Origin: Hemerocallis citrina
Lineage: Eukaryota; Streptophyta; Magnoliopsida; Asparagales; Asphodelaceae
Reading direction: 5' to 3'
DNA length: 64,000 nucleotides
NCBI GenBank assembly: GCA_017893485.1
Contig: CM030367.1
Location: 90,841,121-90,905,120 of the forward strand
Below the pieces are notes generated by a model. That model was not told where the DNA came from and searched no databases. It saw only the letters and a list, made by a program, of their open reading frames with translations. Below, one piece after another: positions 20,897 to 31,190 of this stretch (position 1 is its first letter; every line of letters starts with the position of its first letter). The position numbers and the translations under genes were made by a program.

Positions 20897-21230
20897 CGAA
20901 AAGGATGCACCAACCAACATGAACACAAAAAACAATTGTTATTAGTGGAGGCACAATATCACTAAATACAAAATGCACAATACAAATTAATAGTTCTTTT
21001 ACTTCTGTGGAATGTTCCCCCCGAGCATCCCTAGATGTCCTTCCGGTTCCCCTCGTTCTAGCCATTTCTCTGTAAGAAAGTTCGCATATATAAAAGAAAT
21101 TATTCACCAAAAAAAAGCAAACACAAGCCAATGAGATGCAAAAATTTCAAAATTTCGCTTGTACACGTCAAAATAACACAAAAGACATGCAAAAATTTCA
21201 AAATTTGGACATCAAGTCTGGCACTCAAAC

Positions 21231-21739
21231 ACAAGCCAACGCAACTTGTAGAAGCGAGTTCCGACCAACGGTTTGAAAGATACGGCCATGTATCGCTTTC
21301 AGTCTTGAAAAAAGAGCGGAAAGTGATACATTGACGTATCACGCAAACCGTGGGTCGGAATTCGCAAATATAAGTTGCATTGGGTTGTGAATGGTTAGCC
21401 CAACCTACTACCACAGCACCCTATTTTTTGGACTTCGTTTAAGCATTTTTTTTATGTAAACCGTACTAAAAAAGTTCTAAGGTATATTGAATTTTTTTCA
21501 TATATGCGTCAAAACAGCACAAACGAGATGCAAAAAGTTCCAAATTTTGGCCGTCAGGTCTGGCACACCAAACACATGCCAACGCAACTTGTAGAAGCGA
21601 GTTCCGACCCACGGTTTGAAACATACGGCCGTATATTGCTTTCGGTCTTGAAAAAAGAGCGGAAAGTGATATATTGACGTATCTCGCAAATCGTGGGTCG
21701 GAACTCGCAAATACAAGTTGCGTTGGGTTGTGAATGATT
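21231..21739. repeat. Right subterminal array: two long hairpin units
   Basis: Units at 21,231-21,395 and 21,574-21,739 are about 85% alike by eye. Each pairs CCAACGCAACTTGTAGAAGC with its complement near GCGTTGGG about 150 bases later, with a TATCGCTTTC...GAAAGTGATA inner stem. A third, truncated start appears near 21,895-21,915. They match the left units at 7,676-8,488 and lie upstream of the PMD gene. Confidence 0.8.
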
Positions 21740-21954
21740 AGCCCAACCTACTAGCACAGTTTCATATTTTTTGGACTTCGTTTAAATATTTTTCTATTGA
21801 GACCGTACTAAATAAGTGCCGAGGTATATTAAAGTTTTTTCATGTACGCATCAAAACAACACAAACAAGATGCAAAAATTCCTAAATTTGGCCGTCAAGT
21901 CTGGCACACGAAACACAAGCTCAGATTGGGATGCCTATAATTCGATTTTTTATA

Positions 21955-21992
21955 ACCTAGGCCGTTGTTCCCAACAACGGCCTAGGTTATAT
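21955..21992. repeat. GGCCGTTG/CAACGGCC hairpin (right)
   Basis: A near-perfect palindrome, AACCTAGGCCGTTG-loop-CAACGGCCTAGGTT, mirrors the left-end hairpin near 6,927 and lies inside the extended TIR. Confidence 0.85.
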
Positions 21993-22136
21993 TCATTTTT
22001 TCAGAGCGAATCAGGCGAAGAGTTATTTGGGAATGAAATTCCTAAAATAACCTTCCGCCACTTAAGTGATATTGGGTGATGGACGGAGGCGATCTGATCC
22101 GCTGATCACGATCATGGGCGATCCAAAGGCTCAGAT

Positions 22137-22187
22137 TGGTGTTTTCCCAACCCGTGAAAACAAACCCGTTTTCAATGGAGCATTTCC
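22137..22187 (-). repeat. MULE right terminal inverted repeat
   Basis: Complemented, it reads GGAAATGCTCCATTGAAAAC followed by GGGTTTGTTTTCA and matches the left TIR at 6,700. It ends against an (AC)n array. Confidence 0.85.

Positions 22188-22229
<42 letters not shown>
22188..22229. repeat. (AC)n microsatellite abutting the MULE right end
   Basis: About 20 AC units follow directly after the TIR. The left flank is (TA)n, so the element may have entered a compound TA/CA microsatellite. Confidence 0.95.
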
Positions 22230-22233
<4 letters not shown>

Positions 22234-22439
22234 CATTATTTTATCTGGGGTATTACATAAATGGGTATGAATTCTCTTAAATACAATTAAATCAGTAAAG
22301 AAGGAGTTATGGGGTCTAGAACTATTTTTATAAAAAAAAAATTGGGAAAAGAATGAAAATCAAAAATGTTGAAAATATAGGGGAAAATGAGATTTAACGG
22401 AGACCAAGTACTTAATGAATTAAAACCTATAGACGTTGT

Positions 22440-22700
22440 GATCTGAGCTTCGGCTCAGTGGGTAGGCCCTTGGTCGCCTCTCTGTTGGTGCTGGTTCGAG
22501 TCTTGGGTCTGCCGTTTGTGGGGAGAAAACATTTTTTTAATAAAAAAGTCAGATAAGGGGAGTTTAAACACTTAAAGAAATTAACCCATACTATATCAGT
22601 TGAGAGCCTTGGCCTTAAGGGCCAGGGCGTGCGCGCTGCGCTCATGCGCCGCCATGTGGCGCGAGGGGGTCTGAGGTCTCGGGTTCGTGCCTGATGGGTT
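22440..22700 (+). repeat. Two tRNA-like (SINE-like) modules in LTR C copy 1
   Basis: A-box-like CGGCTCAGTGGGTAGG (22,451) pairs with B-box-like GGTTCGAGTC (22,493-22,502). A second GGTTCGTGCC (22,682-22,691) follows about 75 bases after TTGGCCTTAAGGGCC. These resemble RNA polymerase III internal promoter boxes as found in tRNA-derived SINEs. There is no foldable complete tRNA. Confidence 0.45.
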
Positions 22701-23157
22701 CTTTTTATTTTTTGGATTTCTTTTATATATTTTTTTTGGAGATTTAAAAATTCATAAAACTTATATGAATGTCTAAAATATTCTGGGAACAAATGAAAAT
22801 ATTTCCCTACTATTTTAGATTATATTTTTTGGGAATTTAAGAGTTGTATTCATTGAGTTAGATAAGATTGATATACAAGAAGAATTGGTATAATTAAGAT
22901 AATAAAAGTTGATTTGAGATAAAGGGAAAGCGATGAGTTTTGATAATAAACTTCTAATTATGAGTCTCAAAGTGTTGGTGTTTAATTTTTAATAAACCTT
23001 GGATTGGGAAAGTTTAGATGAATATGAAAGAAAAGAGCTTTGTGAACAAGAAAAGTTTGAGATTGTTATTCATGTTTGATAAATACAAGAATATGATGAA
23101 AGAATTAAATAAAGATATGAATAAAGTGAATTGAAAATATAAGTTATAAGGGTAATT

Positions 23158-26100
23158 TAGGGATGGCGAACGGGTCGAGTGGGCCGGGCCGGGCCCAACC
23201 CGTACGGGTTGGCACGAATACTTAGCCGGGCCGGGCCGGGTTGCACTCTTATACGGGCCGGGCTGGGCCGGGCTAAGTTTTCGTTTGGGTGGCCCGCCCA
23301 ACCCGTGAACGCTTTAGGGTTCAACCCGGGTTGGGCCGGGTCGACCCGCCGGTTGGCCCGTTTAATATTATTATTATTATTTTTTTGGTAGCTTAAATTA
23401 AAATAATAATAATAATAATTTTACAAATGATGTATACAAACAACCATATCTTTGTTTGATGAATACTACAATTCTTCAAAAATTATAATACTAAGTAAGT
23501 AATAATACTAATAAGTAATAATACTACAATTCTTCAAATATCCCCAAATGATGTTTAATTATAATACTAAGTAAGTTATAATACTAATAAGTAATAATAC
23601 TACAATTCTTCAAATATCCCCAAATGATGTTTAATTATAATACTAAGTAAGTAATAATACTAATAAACAATAAAAATCGTAATAATAATAATAAGTGAAA
23701 TTGACAACAAATTTTGAAATATTATTCATATGAATTTAAGTTATACAATTTGAATAATTTATAACGAAATGAAGAATTCAATTCACAAATAAGTTTTATA
23801 CAATAACATATTTCTTATATACAATTTTAATTGAGTACAAGTTTTCTAATTTGACATAACAAGCAAAGCTATTGTTGTTATTGTTGTTGTTGTTGTTGTT
23901 CTTCGGGCGAGTTGCTCCCACTTGTGGAACTTGATAGTGCTTTCCCTTGCGTCCTATCTTCAGCAATCAGCCAGTCTTCTGTGCAAACGAGCATCTCTAA
24001 CGCCTCAGGCTTCAACCGATTCCTGTAATCAGATAGAACCCTGCCACTTGTAGAAAATGCACTCTCAGAAGCAACTGTTGAGACAGGAGGAGTTAGTAAA
24101 TCTTTAGCCATAATTGACAGAATACTAAAAATGTGTTCATGTTCTTTCCACCATTGTAAAATATCTAGTGGAGAAAGAGTAGGCTCAGTATCCTGTTGGT
24201 TATACCAATTTAATTCATTTGGTTGATTAGTCCTAGGTTTTTTAGATTGAATTTGTTCAAGTAAACTAAATGTTCTATCACCAATTCTACTTTTACCCTT
24301 ACCTTTAGAATTACCAGAACAAGAACTAACTACAAGAACTAACTACAGAAGTTGTACTACTAGAAGCAAAATGCCTATCATAATAATCATACAAGTTATT
24401 TAACGTAGATTCAAACTAAACTAAAAAAGTAGCGCAATCAGTTGTTAATTCTACATTGTCCTCTAAATATCCAAAAAATATTTCTATCAAATTCTTCGTA
24501 CCTTCTAATTTGATACGGGGATCCATAATAGTAGCAACACAAATCAACATAGGAGGAGGAAAATAATACTTCAAAAATTTTTGAAATGCAGGTATTACAA
24601 TGTCACTAATATAGAGATCATTTAACATTTCGTTAAATATTTGCATCATGCTAACTAATTCAATAAAAATGCTACTAGAATTAGATTCATATGTTTTTGA
24701 AAAATTTTAAAGTTGCGGTTTTAAAAGGTTCTAAAAATTTCAACAAAGATTCGGCAAAAAACCAATCGGGGGGAGTCATTTCAAAATTGTGCATATTTTT
24801 TGCGATACAAAAATCATTTACAACTGCTTTATAATCGGTGACAACATTTAGTAAATCAAAAGTAGAATTCCATCGATGTCTAACATCCTTTGGAAATTTT
24901 CTAAAAGGAACATTTCTAACCCTACACCAAGCTTTCCATTCTTGTAAAATGCTTGGACTTAATGCAATGAAATGTACACAATTTCTAATTTTAACTATAT
25001 ATAGATCAGCTATTCTTAATGCATTTTGAACACATAAATTTATAATATGACATGCACATCTAACATGAAAAATATTGTCAGATGGAGGGTTTAATACAGA
25101 TTTTAAAGTAGTAATTGCTACATTGTTGTTAGATGCATTATCAAAACTAATAGCCATATTTTTATCGCGAATATGAAAAACATCACAAATTTCTATAATA
25201 CGGTTTGCCATTTCAGCGCCACTATGGGGATGCGGCAACGCCGCAAGTGATATGATTCTTTTTTGAAGAATCCAATCATTGTCGATCCAATGACAGGTTA
25301 TTCCCATCGTTGGAATATTGTTGACACCCGTCCAACAATCCGAAGTTAAACTAACTCTACAAGTTAAACTCCATAAAATTGCAATCAACACGTCCTTCAT
25401 TTCAACATACATTTTAAAACAATCCGATTTGCAAGTATTTCTCGGAATTCTTTTAAAATGAGGGTTTAAGGCCGTTTGATTAAAATTTTTCAAGTTTCTA
25501 CTCTCGGGATAGGAAAATGACAACTCTTCCTTAATGACTAATAGGGCCATTTCCCGACGAACAAGTTTGGGATCATAAGGGTGGCTATCTACTCGATCGG
25601 TCCTAGGGTTGATTTTTTATTGGCCTTGTATTTGATCAAGAAGTTCTTTATGATTATGCTGTATGTGCCTACTAATTATACCGGTGCTGTCACCCCTCTT
25701 GAATTTGTATGTTTTACTACATGTTTTACACACTTTCAAACCTATACCCGGAGTATGTTCGTCCGGGATATAATTATAAAACTTATGCCAATCGCTAGTT
25801 TCTCCTCTACTTTTCCTACTACTACGGGGTTGTGTAGTTTCGGTTTGTTGTTGTTGTTCTTCTTCTTCTAATTGTATGTCACCTACAACATCGTCGTGTG
25901 TACCCCATTGTGCCATAGTAGGATCAATGTAATCTTGGGCGGGCTCACTAGTTGGGACAATTGGTGGCCTACGTGAAGAGGAGGAGGAATCTTGTCCGCT
26001 ATGACCGCTACCACGTGATCTAGACATAATGTAGTAATGTGGTATGTAAAAAAAATATACAATGTAGGAGCGGTGAATTATAAAAAAAAAATCTAAAAAA

Positions 26101-26899
26101 CAAGAGGGTTGAGATAGAGAAGTTCAAAAAAACGAACAATAATTTTAACTACAACGCAAAAAAAAATTAACGAGAGAGATAGAGATATTTTGATACCGTT
26201 CACCATGGAATACGCGTATGTAAAAAAAACCGTTAAAATAAGAATAGAATAGAAAAGATGGAGGAGCGCTTTGCCGATTCCGCAATTGAAGAGTTGAGAA
26301 GAGGTTGAAGTAGATTTGACGAGGGTTGAAGAGAGTTGAAGACGTTGAATTTTGATTCCGATACGACCGAAATTTGATCGTGTATATGCCTCCTTGTACA
26401 CTTGTTTGATGAATACTACAATTGTTCAAAAATTCTTTACAAATGATGTATAATAGTAGAGAGTGTAAGAGAGTGAGGTGTGATTTTTTATGAGATTTTT
26501 GGGGATATTTATAGGCTAAATAAGTGGGAAAAAAACAAAAAAAAATAAAATAAAATAAAATACAACGGCTCAAAGAGCCGTTCACAACGGCTCTGTCCCA
26601 AGACAGAGCGCATCAGCAGCGCAACGGGGCGAATTTCGACCGTTCGACCCCGCGGGTCAACGGTCGACCCGTCACGGGTCGAATGGGTCGAAACCCTCAG
26701 GTCGACCCGCGGGTTGGCGGGTCCAATTCGCGAATTGGGCCGGGTTCGTGGGCCGGGTTTCGCGAATTCAATTCGCGTAAATTGCGACCCGGGTCGACCC
26801 GGTACTGTTCACCGAGTTCGACCCGAACTCGCGGAGCAAATTAACGGGCCGGGTTGGCGGGCCGGTTGCCGGTTGACCCAGGCCCAGTTGCCATCCCTA
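23158..26899 (-). mobile_element. hAT transposon (3.7 kb) with BED-finger transposase
   Basis: Left end TAGGGATGGCGAACGGGTCG; right end complemented TAGGGATGGCAACTGGGCC. AAGGGTA lies just outside both ends (23,148-23,154 and 26,900-26,906), fitting an 8-bp duplication with one mismatch. Both subterminal zones are packed with GGGTCG, CGACCC and GGGCCGGG motifs. A roughly 105-bp unit is repeated about 2.7 times at 23,464-23,690, and a GATGAATACTACAATT block recurs at both ends (23,458 and 26,407). The transposase lies on the minus strand. Confidence 0.85.
23878..26027 (-). pseudogene. hAT transposase, frameshifted
   Basis: Four open pieces lie in order on the minus strand. 26,027-25,617 holds a serine-rich start and a BED zinc finger (CKTCSKTYKF...HIQHNH). 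25,550-24,687 holds the catalytic core: SLTSDCWTG with the first Asp, SFDNASNNN with the second, VRCACHIINL (C-x-H) and VRHRWNSTFDLL. 24,649-24,416 contains ATIMDPRIKLE. 24,111-23,878 is the dimerisation tail (STVASESAFSTSGRVLSDYR and LEMLVCTEDWL). A working enzyme would excise and insert the element and its short relatives. Frame breaks at about 25,580, 24,670 and 24,250 inactivate it. The ATG at 26,027 (MSRSRGSGHS) is the natural start. Confidence 0.88.
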
Positions 26900-28006
26900 A
26901 AGGGTATGAGTACCCAGGATTTCGGAACATGGAAGAATGTGATCTAGAGGCTTAGTGAGACCCAGGTACCGGTAAATATTGAAAGAATTAATTGAATTGA
27001 GATTTGGCTATGTGGGATATCTCAGTATTTTGTTTAAGTCTGGTAGGAGGAAGCTAACTCTAGGCGGTATAATTTATTCAGGTTTAAACATAAGGATCAG
27101 GCACTTAGTGGAGATGTAGTAAACTTGGGCAAACGTAAGTGGGTTGCCTCTATATAGTCTGACGATGGACTATGGGACTATAGACCCAGTTTGACGGTGG
27201 ACTCCGGGGCTGTGGTTTCTTGCGATGGAGGCGAGCCTTAATTAAATCCAGGACTATAATTGGTTTGATGGTGGACTCCAGGATCATGAATAGTCGGACG
27301 GATGGGAGGTCGTGCTCCAGTGTATATTCATATACCGGGGCTAGAGGGACCATTGCGGGAAGTTCACACGACGAGGATTTTTGTATAAGCTTGATGGTGG
27401 AATCTAAGGCTAGAATCCGTACTCGTGAAACATCTAAAACTTGTTTTATTACTGGGTAGTTTTCATGGCAAGAGATTAAACCCTTCAATGTGGAGTACGT
27501 AGGTGCTTTCCCTCGGACCTATGTAGTATGGGATGCATAGGATCCGAACAAGTATGCATTAGTGTCATCTTAGCGTAAAATATCTGTATTAGGCATTAAG
27601 GCATTGCATACACCGACATGTTTAGGATTATCACTTTTCACACTTTGATTTACATTCAAGATTGTGTATGCTAAAATAAGTGAGTCGCTATATTATGGCA
27701 TAGTGAGGATGGTCGTGTATAATATTGCGTCAGTCGTATGTAACTGACGTGCCCACGGTATTCAATGCAGGGCTTAGATTGGCTAAGACTGGAAAATGAA
27801 TTTGAAGCTAAAGATTGTTTTAAATGTTGTTGATTAAATATTACATGCTTTGTAATCTTTATTTTTTCCGCTACGTCGATGTAAAATGAACAGTGTTGTA
27901 CAAATAAAAGTTTTTAAATTCCTTGTAAAATTATACGAAATAAAGTAAAGATCCTGTTGTGCTACGAATTACCGTATTTTGGAATTCAGAGCGTTACACC
28001 AGTATT

Positions 28007-28122
28007 CCAAGGACGAGAGCGATGCTCACGATATTGCTCCACATCGGCTAGAAAATAGATCCTGCACTACGTTGCATTTCCCGACTTCAGCGAGGACGCT
28101 GAATTCTTGGGGGGGGGGGGTA
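28007..28122 (+). mobile_element. 3' internal remnant and polypurine tract of a Ty3/gypsy-like element
   Basis: The roughly 115 bases after the LTR C end read as the tail of a polyprotein (FSEDAEFLGGG in one frame) and finish in a run of at least ten G (28,109-28,120), directly before a TGTAACACCC LTR start. A G-rich polypurine tract next to the 3' LTR is the usual plus-strand primer. The rest of this element is missing upstream. Confidence 0.55.
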
Positions 28123-28437
28123 TGTAACACCCTGTGTTAAGAATATATATATGAATTAATAGAGAGTTGCGGCTATAGGAGATTCTATAGGGAGTTTGTT
28201 TGGAATTACTGTAAGTGGGGCCCGCCGGTTTGAAAGGGGTAGCATTGAGTGCTGTGCGGCTAACGTCACATGGTGACGTAGCAGGGTGGGGCCCCCGGGG
28301 GGTGCTGATGTATGCAGTGGGGCCCCACGTGGGGGTTGCTGATGTGCTTCTCTCTCCTGACTGACGTCAGGAGTCCCGGGATGTGGATTTGATTAAGTCC
28401 CATATCGGGAGTACTTGAGATTAATTGCCTATATATA

Positions 28438-28497
<60 letters not shown>

Positions 28498-28602
28498 ATT
28501 GCTTAGGATTAGAGGTCTCCAATAAGCTATAACACATTTTATGATGCATGCCTATGGTGGGCAGTTGTTAGGAAATTTGTTGTTTCGGGCCGGGGCGTTA
28601 CA
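28123..28602 (+). mobile_element. 3' LTR of about 480 bp
   Basis: It begins TGTAACACCCTGTGTTAAG and ends GGGCCGGGGCGTTACA, preceded by a G-run polypurine tract. The inside holds GC-rich GGGGCCCCACG segments, a TATATATA stretch near 28,432 and a (GT)n array at 28,439-28,495. No target duplication can be tested, because the 5' LTR is absent. Confidence 0.65.
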
Positions 28603-29280
28603 ACACTGCTTCTCTAAGAAATTGCCTCGCTCGAAGCGCTCGGCACCGACCCCCCACTCTCAGCACGGCCCTGACCCCAAACACTTGTTTCGGAGGCTCA
28701 CTATCTCATCTTCGCAAAACACTCTCCTTCGATCTTCTCACAAGAACGAACTACTACTCTTCGACGGCTGGTACATACAACCCTCCAGGAGTAGGGGGCT
28801 TATGATGTGAGTATAAGTGACGTGGCCCAATCAAGGTCGTGGGATCTCCTCGATATTCGCTCATCTCAGATCATTAGGTCAAAAAGCCTAATGGGCCTTC
28901 TGCTACTTCAGGCCCACAAACAAACGGGTCCAACCCGGCCCATTAGGATTAGATGCTCATTTGCTATGCCTATAAATACCAGGATCTCTCATCCTTAAGA
29001 AAGGTAGTCTCAAATTTCTCACCTGAACCCTAGTTTCAATCCATTTTCTAGTTACTGACTAGATCGTCGGAGGGCCTATCGCTGGGATTTCTCCCTGTGT
29101 TTCTATGCGCTTTGGAGGTGCTCCAGTCTGTAATATTTTTTCCATTTTGCCAGCCACCAACTGCTTTTATGAGCCGACCTCTAGAAACAGATCGAATTTG
29201 CGGTTGAGATTTGTTCCTTCCACTTTACAAATTACAAGAACTCACACCTACTTCTCCCGCACCGAAAACTAGCAGCATCA
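28603..29280 (+). mobile_element. 3' end and LTR of a Tat-type element
   Basis: 28,603-28,787 looks like internal sequence, ending in a polypurine tract (AGGAGTAGGGGGC, 28,787-28,799). The LTR starts at about 28,803-28,806 (TGATGTGAG) and has a TATAAATA box at 28,971-28,978. It shares the TCGTCGGAGGGCCTATCGC block (29,066) with the other Tat LTRs, and ends near 29,277 in AGCAGCA. No PBS follows, which fits a 3' LTR or a solo remnant. Confidence 0.65.
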
Positions 29281-29416
29281 TAGCCCAAAAATATAGCTCA
29301 TACTAAAATCTACTGAGGGCCGTGCCAACAAATCTTGAACTCACAGCTCCTGTAGCTTCTTGTTTGTTCATCGAGTTGATATTTTAGAAATTTGGTAGAT
29401 TAAACTAAACACTTGT

Positions 29417-30440
29417 TGTAACCCCCGTTTCCGTTTATACCAAAAAAAATTGTATCCATGTATTCTAATTATTTACTATTTTTTTGTTCTTTTGAACCCA
29501 ATTGTGCACACTAGAATATTCAAGCTATTGTTAAAATATTTACTAATCATCAATTATATTTATTTCAAATAATTGTATATTTTAACTTTATTTTCTATTC
29601 CTATTTGATTTTTATTTATATTTTAGCCCAAAACCAAATCTATTATTATTCGCTGATTATTTTAATTAGTGTAAAGCCGAACTCCTAATTCATTTTATAC
29701 AATCATTATTTGATCATCTATTTATTTTGATTGAGCCCAACCCAAACATGTTATTATTTTTATCTTTATTTTTGTATCCCAATTTCTAGTTCATACTATA
29801 TTCTACTATTTTATTTATTATTACTTTTATTATTTTAAAACACAATTAAAGCCCGATCCATTCTGCAATTATTTAGCTGTTTATTTTTGTAAGCCCACTC
29901 TATTTAAGTTAGAATTTTTTTTTCTATCCAAGCCAAAACCCAAGTCTAGTAAATAACCCAAACCCAAATTCCAACTGCACGACTCCACTATCCCTATTAA
30001 ATCTCCACTAACAGCAGACGTTACCCCCCCCCCCCCCCCCCTCCCTCCTATCTCATTAACTGCCTCTTTAATAATTTCCTCCACTAAATCCCTAATTTAA
30101 ATCCTAACCACTTATCTTCATTAACCTCCTATTAATTAGACACTTAATCACCCAATTATTATAATATAATTAAATAAACCCCCCCCCCCTCCTTCTCCTT
30201 CGAGTGATCGTCAGTAAATAACCCACTTCCAACAATTATTTATCAAACTAACCCACTTTTCAAAACAAGTAACCCACTGACCCACTTCTAAAAAATATTA
30301 CCTCCAACTGACCTGACCCTGTTGATATAAAAACCTAAAAACAAAAATTTTCTATATAACCCTAATTTAGAAATTATAAACTATAATATCCCTTAACCTT
30401 ATTAAAACTTAATTTTCTACAGAAAATAAAGAAACTAAAA
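29417..30440 (-). mobile_element. LTR fragment related to family A, 3' part
   Basis: The plus strand begins TGTAACCCCCGTTTCCGTTT, which is the complement of the LTR A end (AAACAGGGGTTACA at 14,010). The following AT-rich DNA, with AACCCAAGTC and poly-C runs (30,023-30,040 and 30,180-30,189), resembles the same LTR. The start of this LTR is missing. No gene is seen. Confidence 0.5.
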
Positions 30441-31190
30441 TTAATAAAAAGAAAGCGTATAACTGATAGAAAATATCAGAATATTTATTAATAACAAGTA
30501 GAGTAACTGAGAAACTACCTAAGGAAAAATAAAAAAAGATAGCATACAAAATATTAGATGATAGGAACGAAGAATCAAGCTGATATTAGCAACAAATATT
30601 ATCATACAAAATCATAAACTATAGGAATTAAGGTCGGATGGATAACATTATAAAGAAAGAACCATCAAAACTCTTAGAAATTTATATGATAAATATTCAA
30701 GAGTTGGAAGCTGATTACAATGGTCCAGAATTTGTAGAATCTATAAGAAGATTTAAAAATCATAAATAATAACACATAAGAACTTTGTACATATATAACA
30801 AATGGCACTAAGAAGAATTAGGTATAATAGAAGCATGTATGAAGGAGTTAGAAGCCATAACAAACCTTAACCTAAATATTTTGGAAATAGAAGATTTAAT
30901 GGCAAATCCCATTACAGAGGAAGTAGAGAAAGCTTTGAGAAACCTAGATATACAGAGTGAAGAAGTAAAAATGGAACAAGAAGAAGACAAAATTTTAACA
31001 AAACCTACACAAAATCCAAGTAATACAGACGAAATCTTAAAGCCACCACCTAACAAAAGGCCTTATCACCTACCATGAAAATGGAAAGAAACAAAAGACA
31101 ATAAGTTTGGAAAAGATAAAGAAAAAGAAACCCCAAAATATGAACCTGCAAAACAGTATGAAAAATGAATAGCAGAAAATTTGCGAGCGG
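30441..31190 (+). other. Unclassified A-rich stretch with a short acidic reading frame
   Basis: The DNA is A-rich on the plus strand. A 79-codon frame at 30,839-31,078 encodes a Glu/Lys-rich peptide (e.g. NLNILEIEDLMANPITEEVE) ending in a proline/lysine tail, and weak coding-like triplets extend upstream to about 30,640 with stops. I do not recognise it. It may be a piece of a further mobile element. It is cut by the Tat element at about 31,190. Confidence 0.3.

Larger units (their letters stand above)
6700..22187. mobile_element. 15.5-kb MULE carrying a transposase and a plant mobile domain gene
   Basis: The left end begins GGCAAATGCTCGGTTGAAAA and the right end, complemented, GGAAATGCTCCATTGAAAA; both continue with ACGGGTTTGTTTTCA and GGGTTGGGAAA. 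The similarity extends inward about 260 bases to a GGCCGTTG/CAACGGCC hairpin on each side. Inside are, in order, a hairpin-unit array, a transposase gene on the plus strand, a central palindrome, a PMD gene on the minus strand and a second hairpin-unit array. No 9-bp duplication is visible, since the flanks are (TA)n on the left and (AC)n on the right. One later insertion, the LTR at 10,814-14,010, accounts for 3.2 kb. The element is decayed. Confidence 0.75.
22259..28006 (+). mobile_element. LTR, family C, copy 1, interrupted by a hAT element
   Basis: The two parts, 22,259-23,157 and 26,900-28,006, resemble the complete LTR at 45,965-49,285. Shared blocks include the tRNA-like modules (22,440-22,700 versus 47,460-47,730), GCTTTCCCTCGGACCTATGT (27,507 versus 48,785), and an end of the form GCGTTACA (28,006 versus 49,285). 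The hAT at 23,158-26,899 separates the parts. The 5' start is not found; the first 30 bases after the (AC)n array end in GGGGTATTACA and may belong to another copy in the opposite direction. No protein-coding sequence of its own is visible. Confidence 0.65.

Noticed and set aside
22440..22700. tRNA genes
   Set aside because: B-box-like motifs are present, but no acceptor stem or cloverleaf can be formed.
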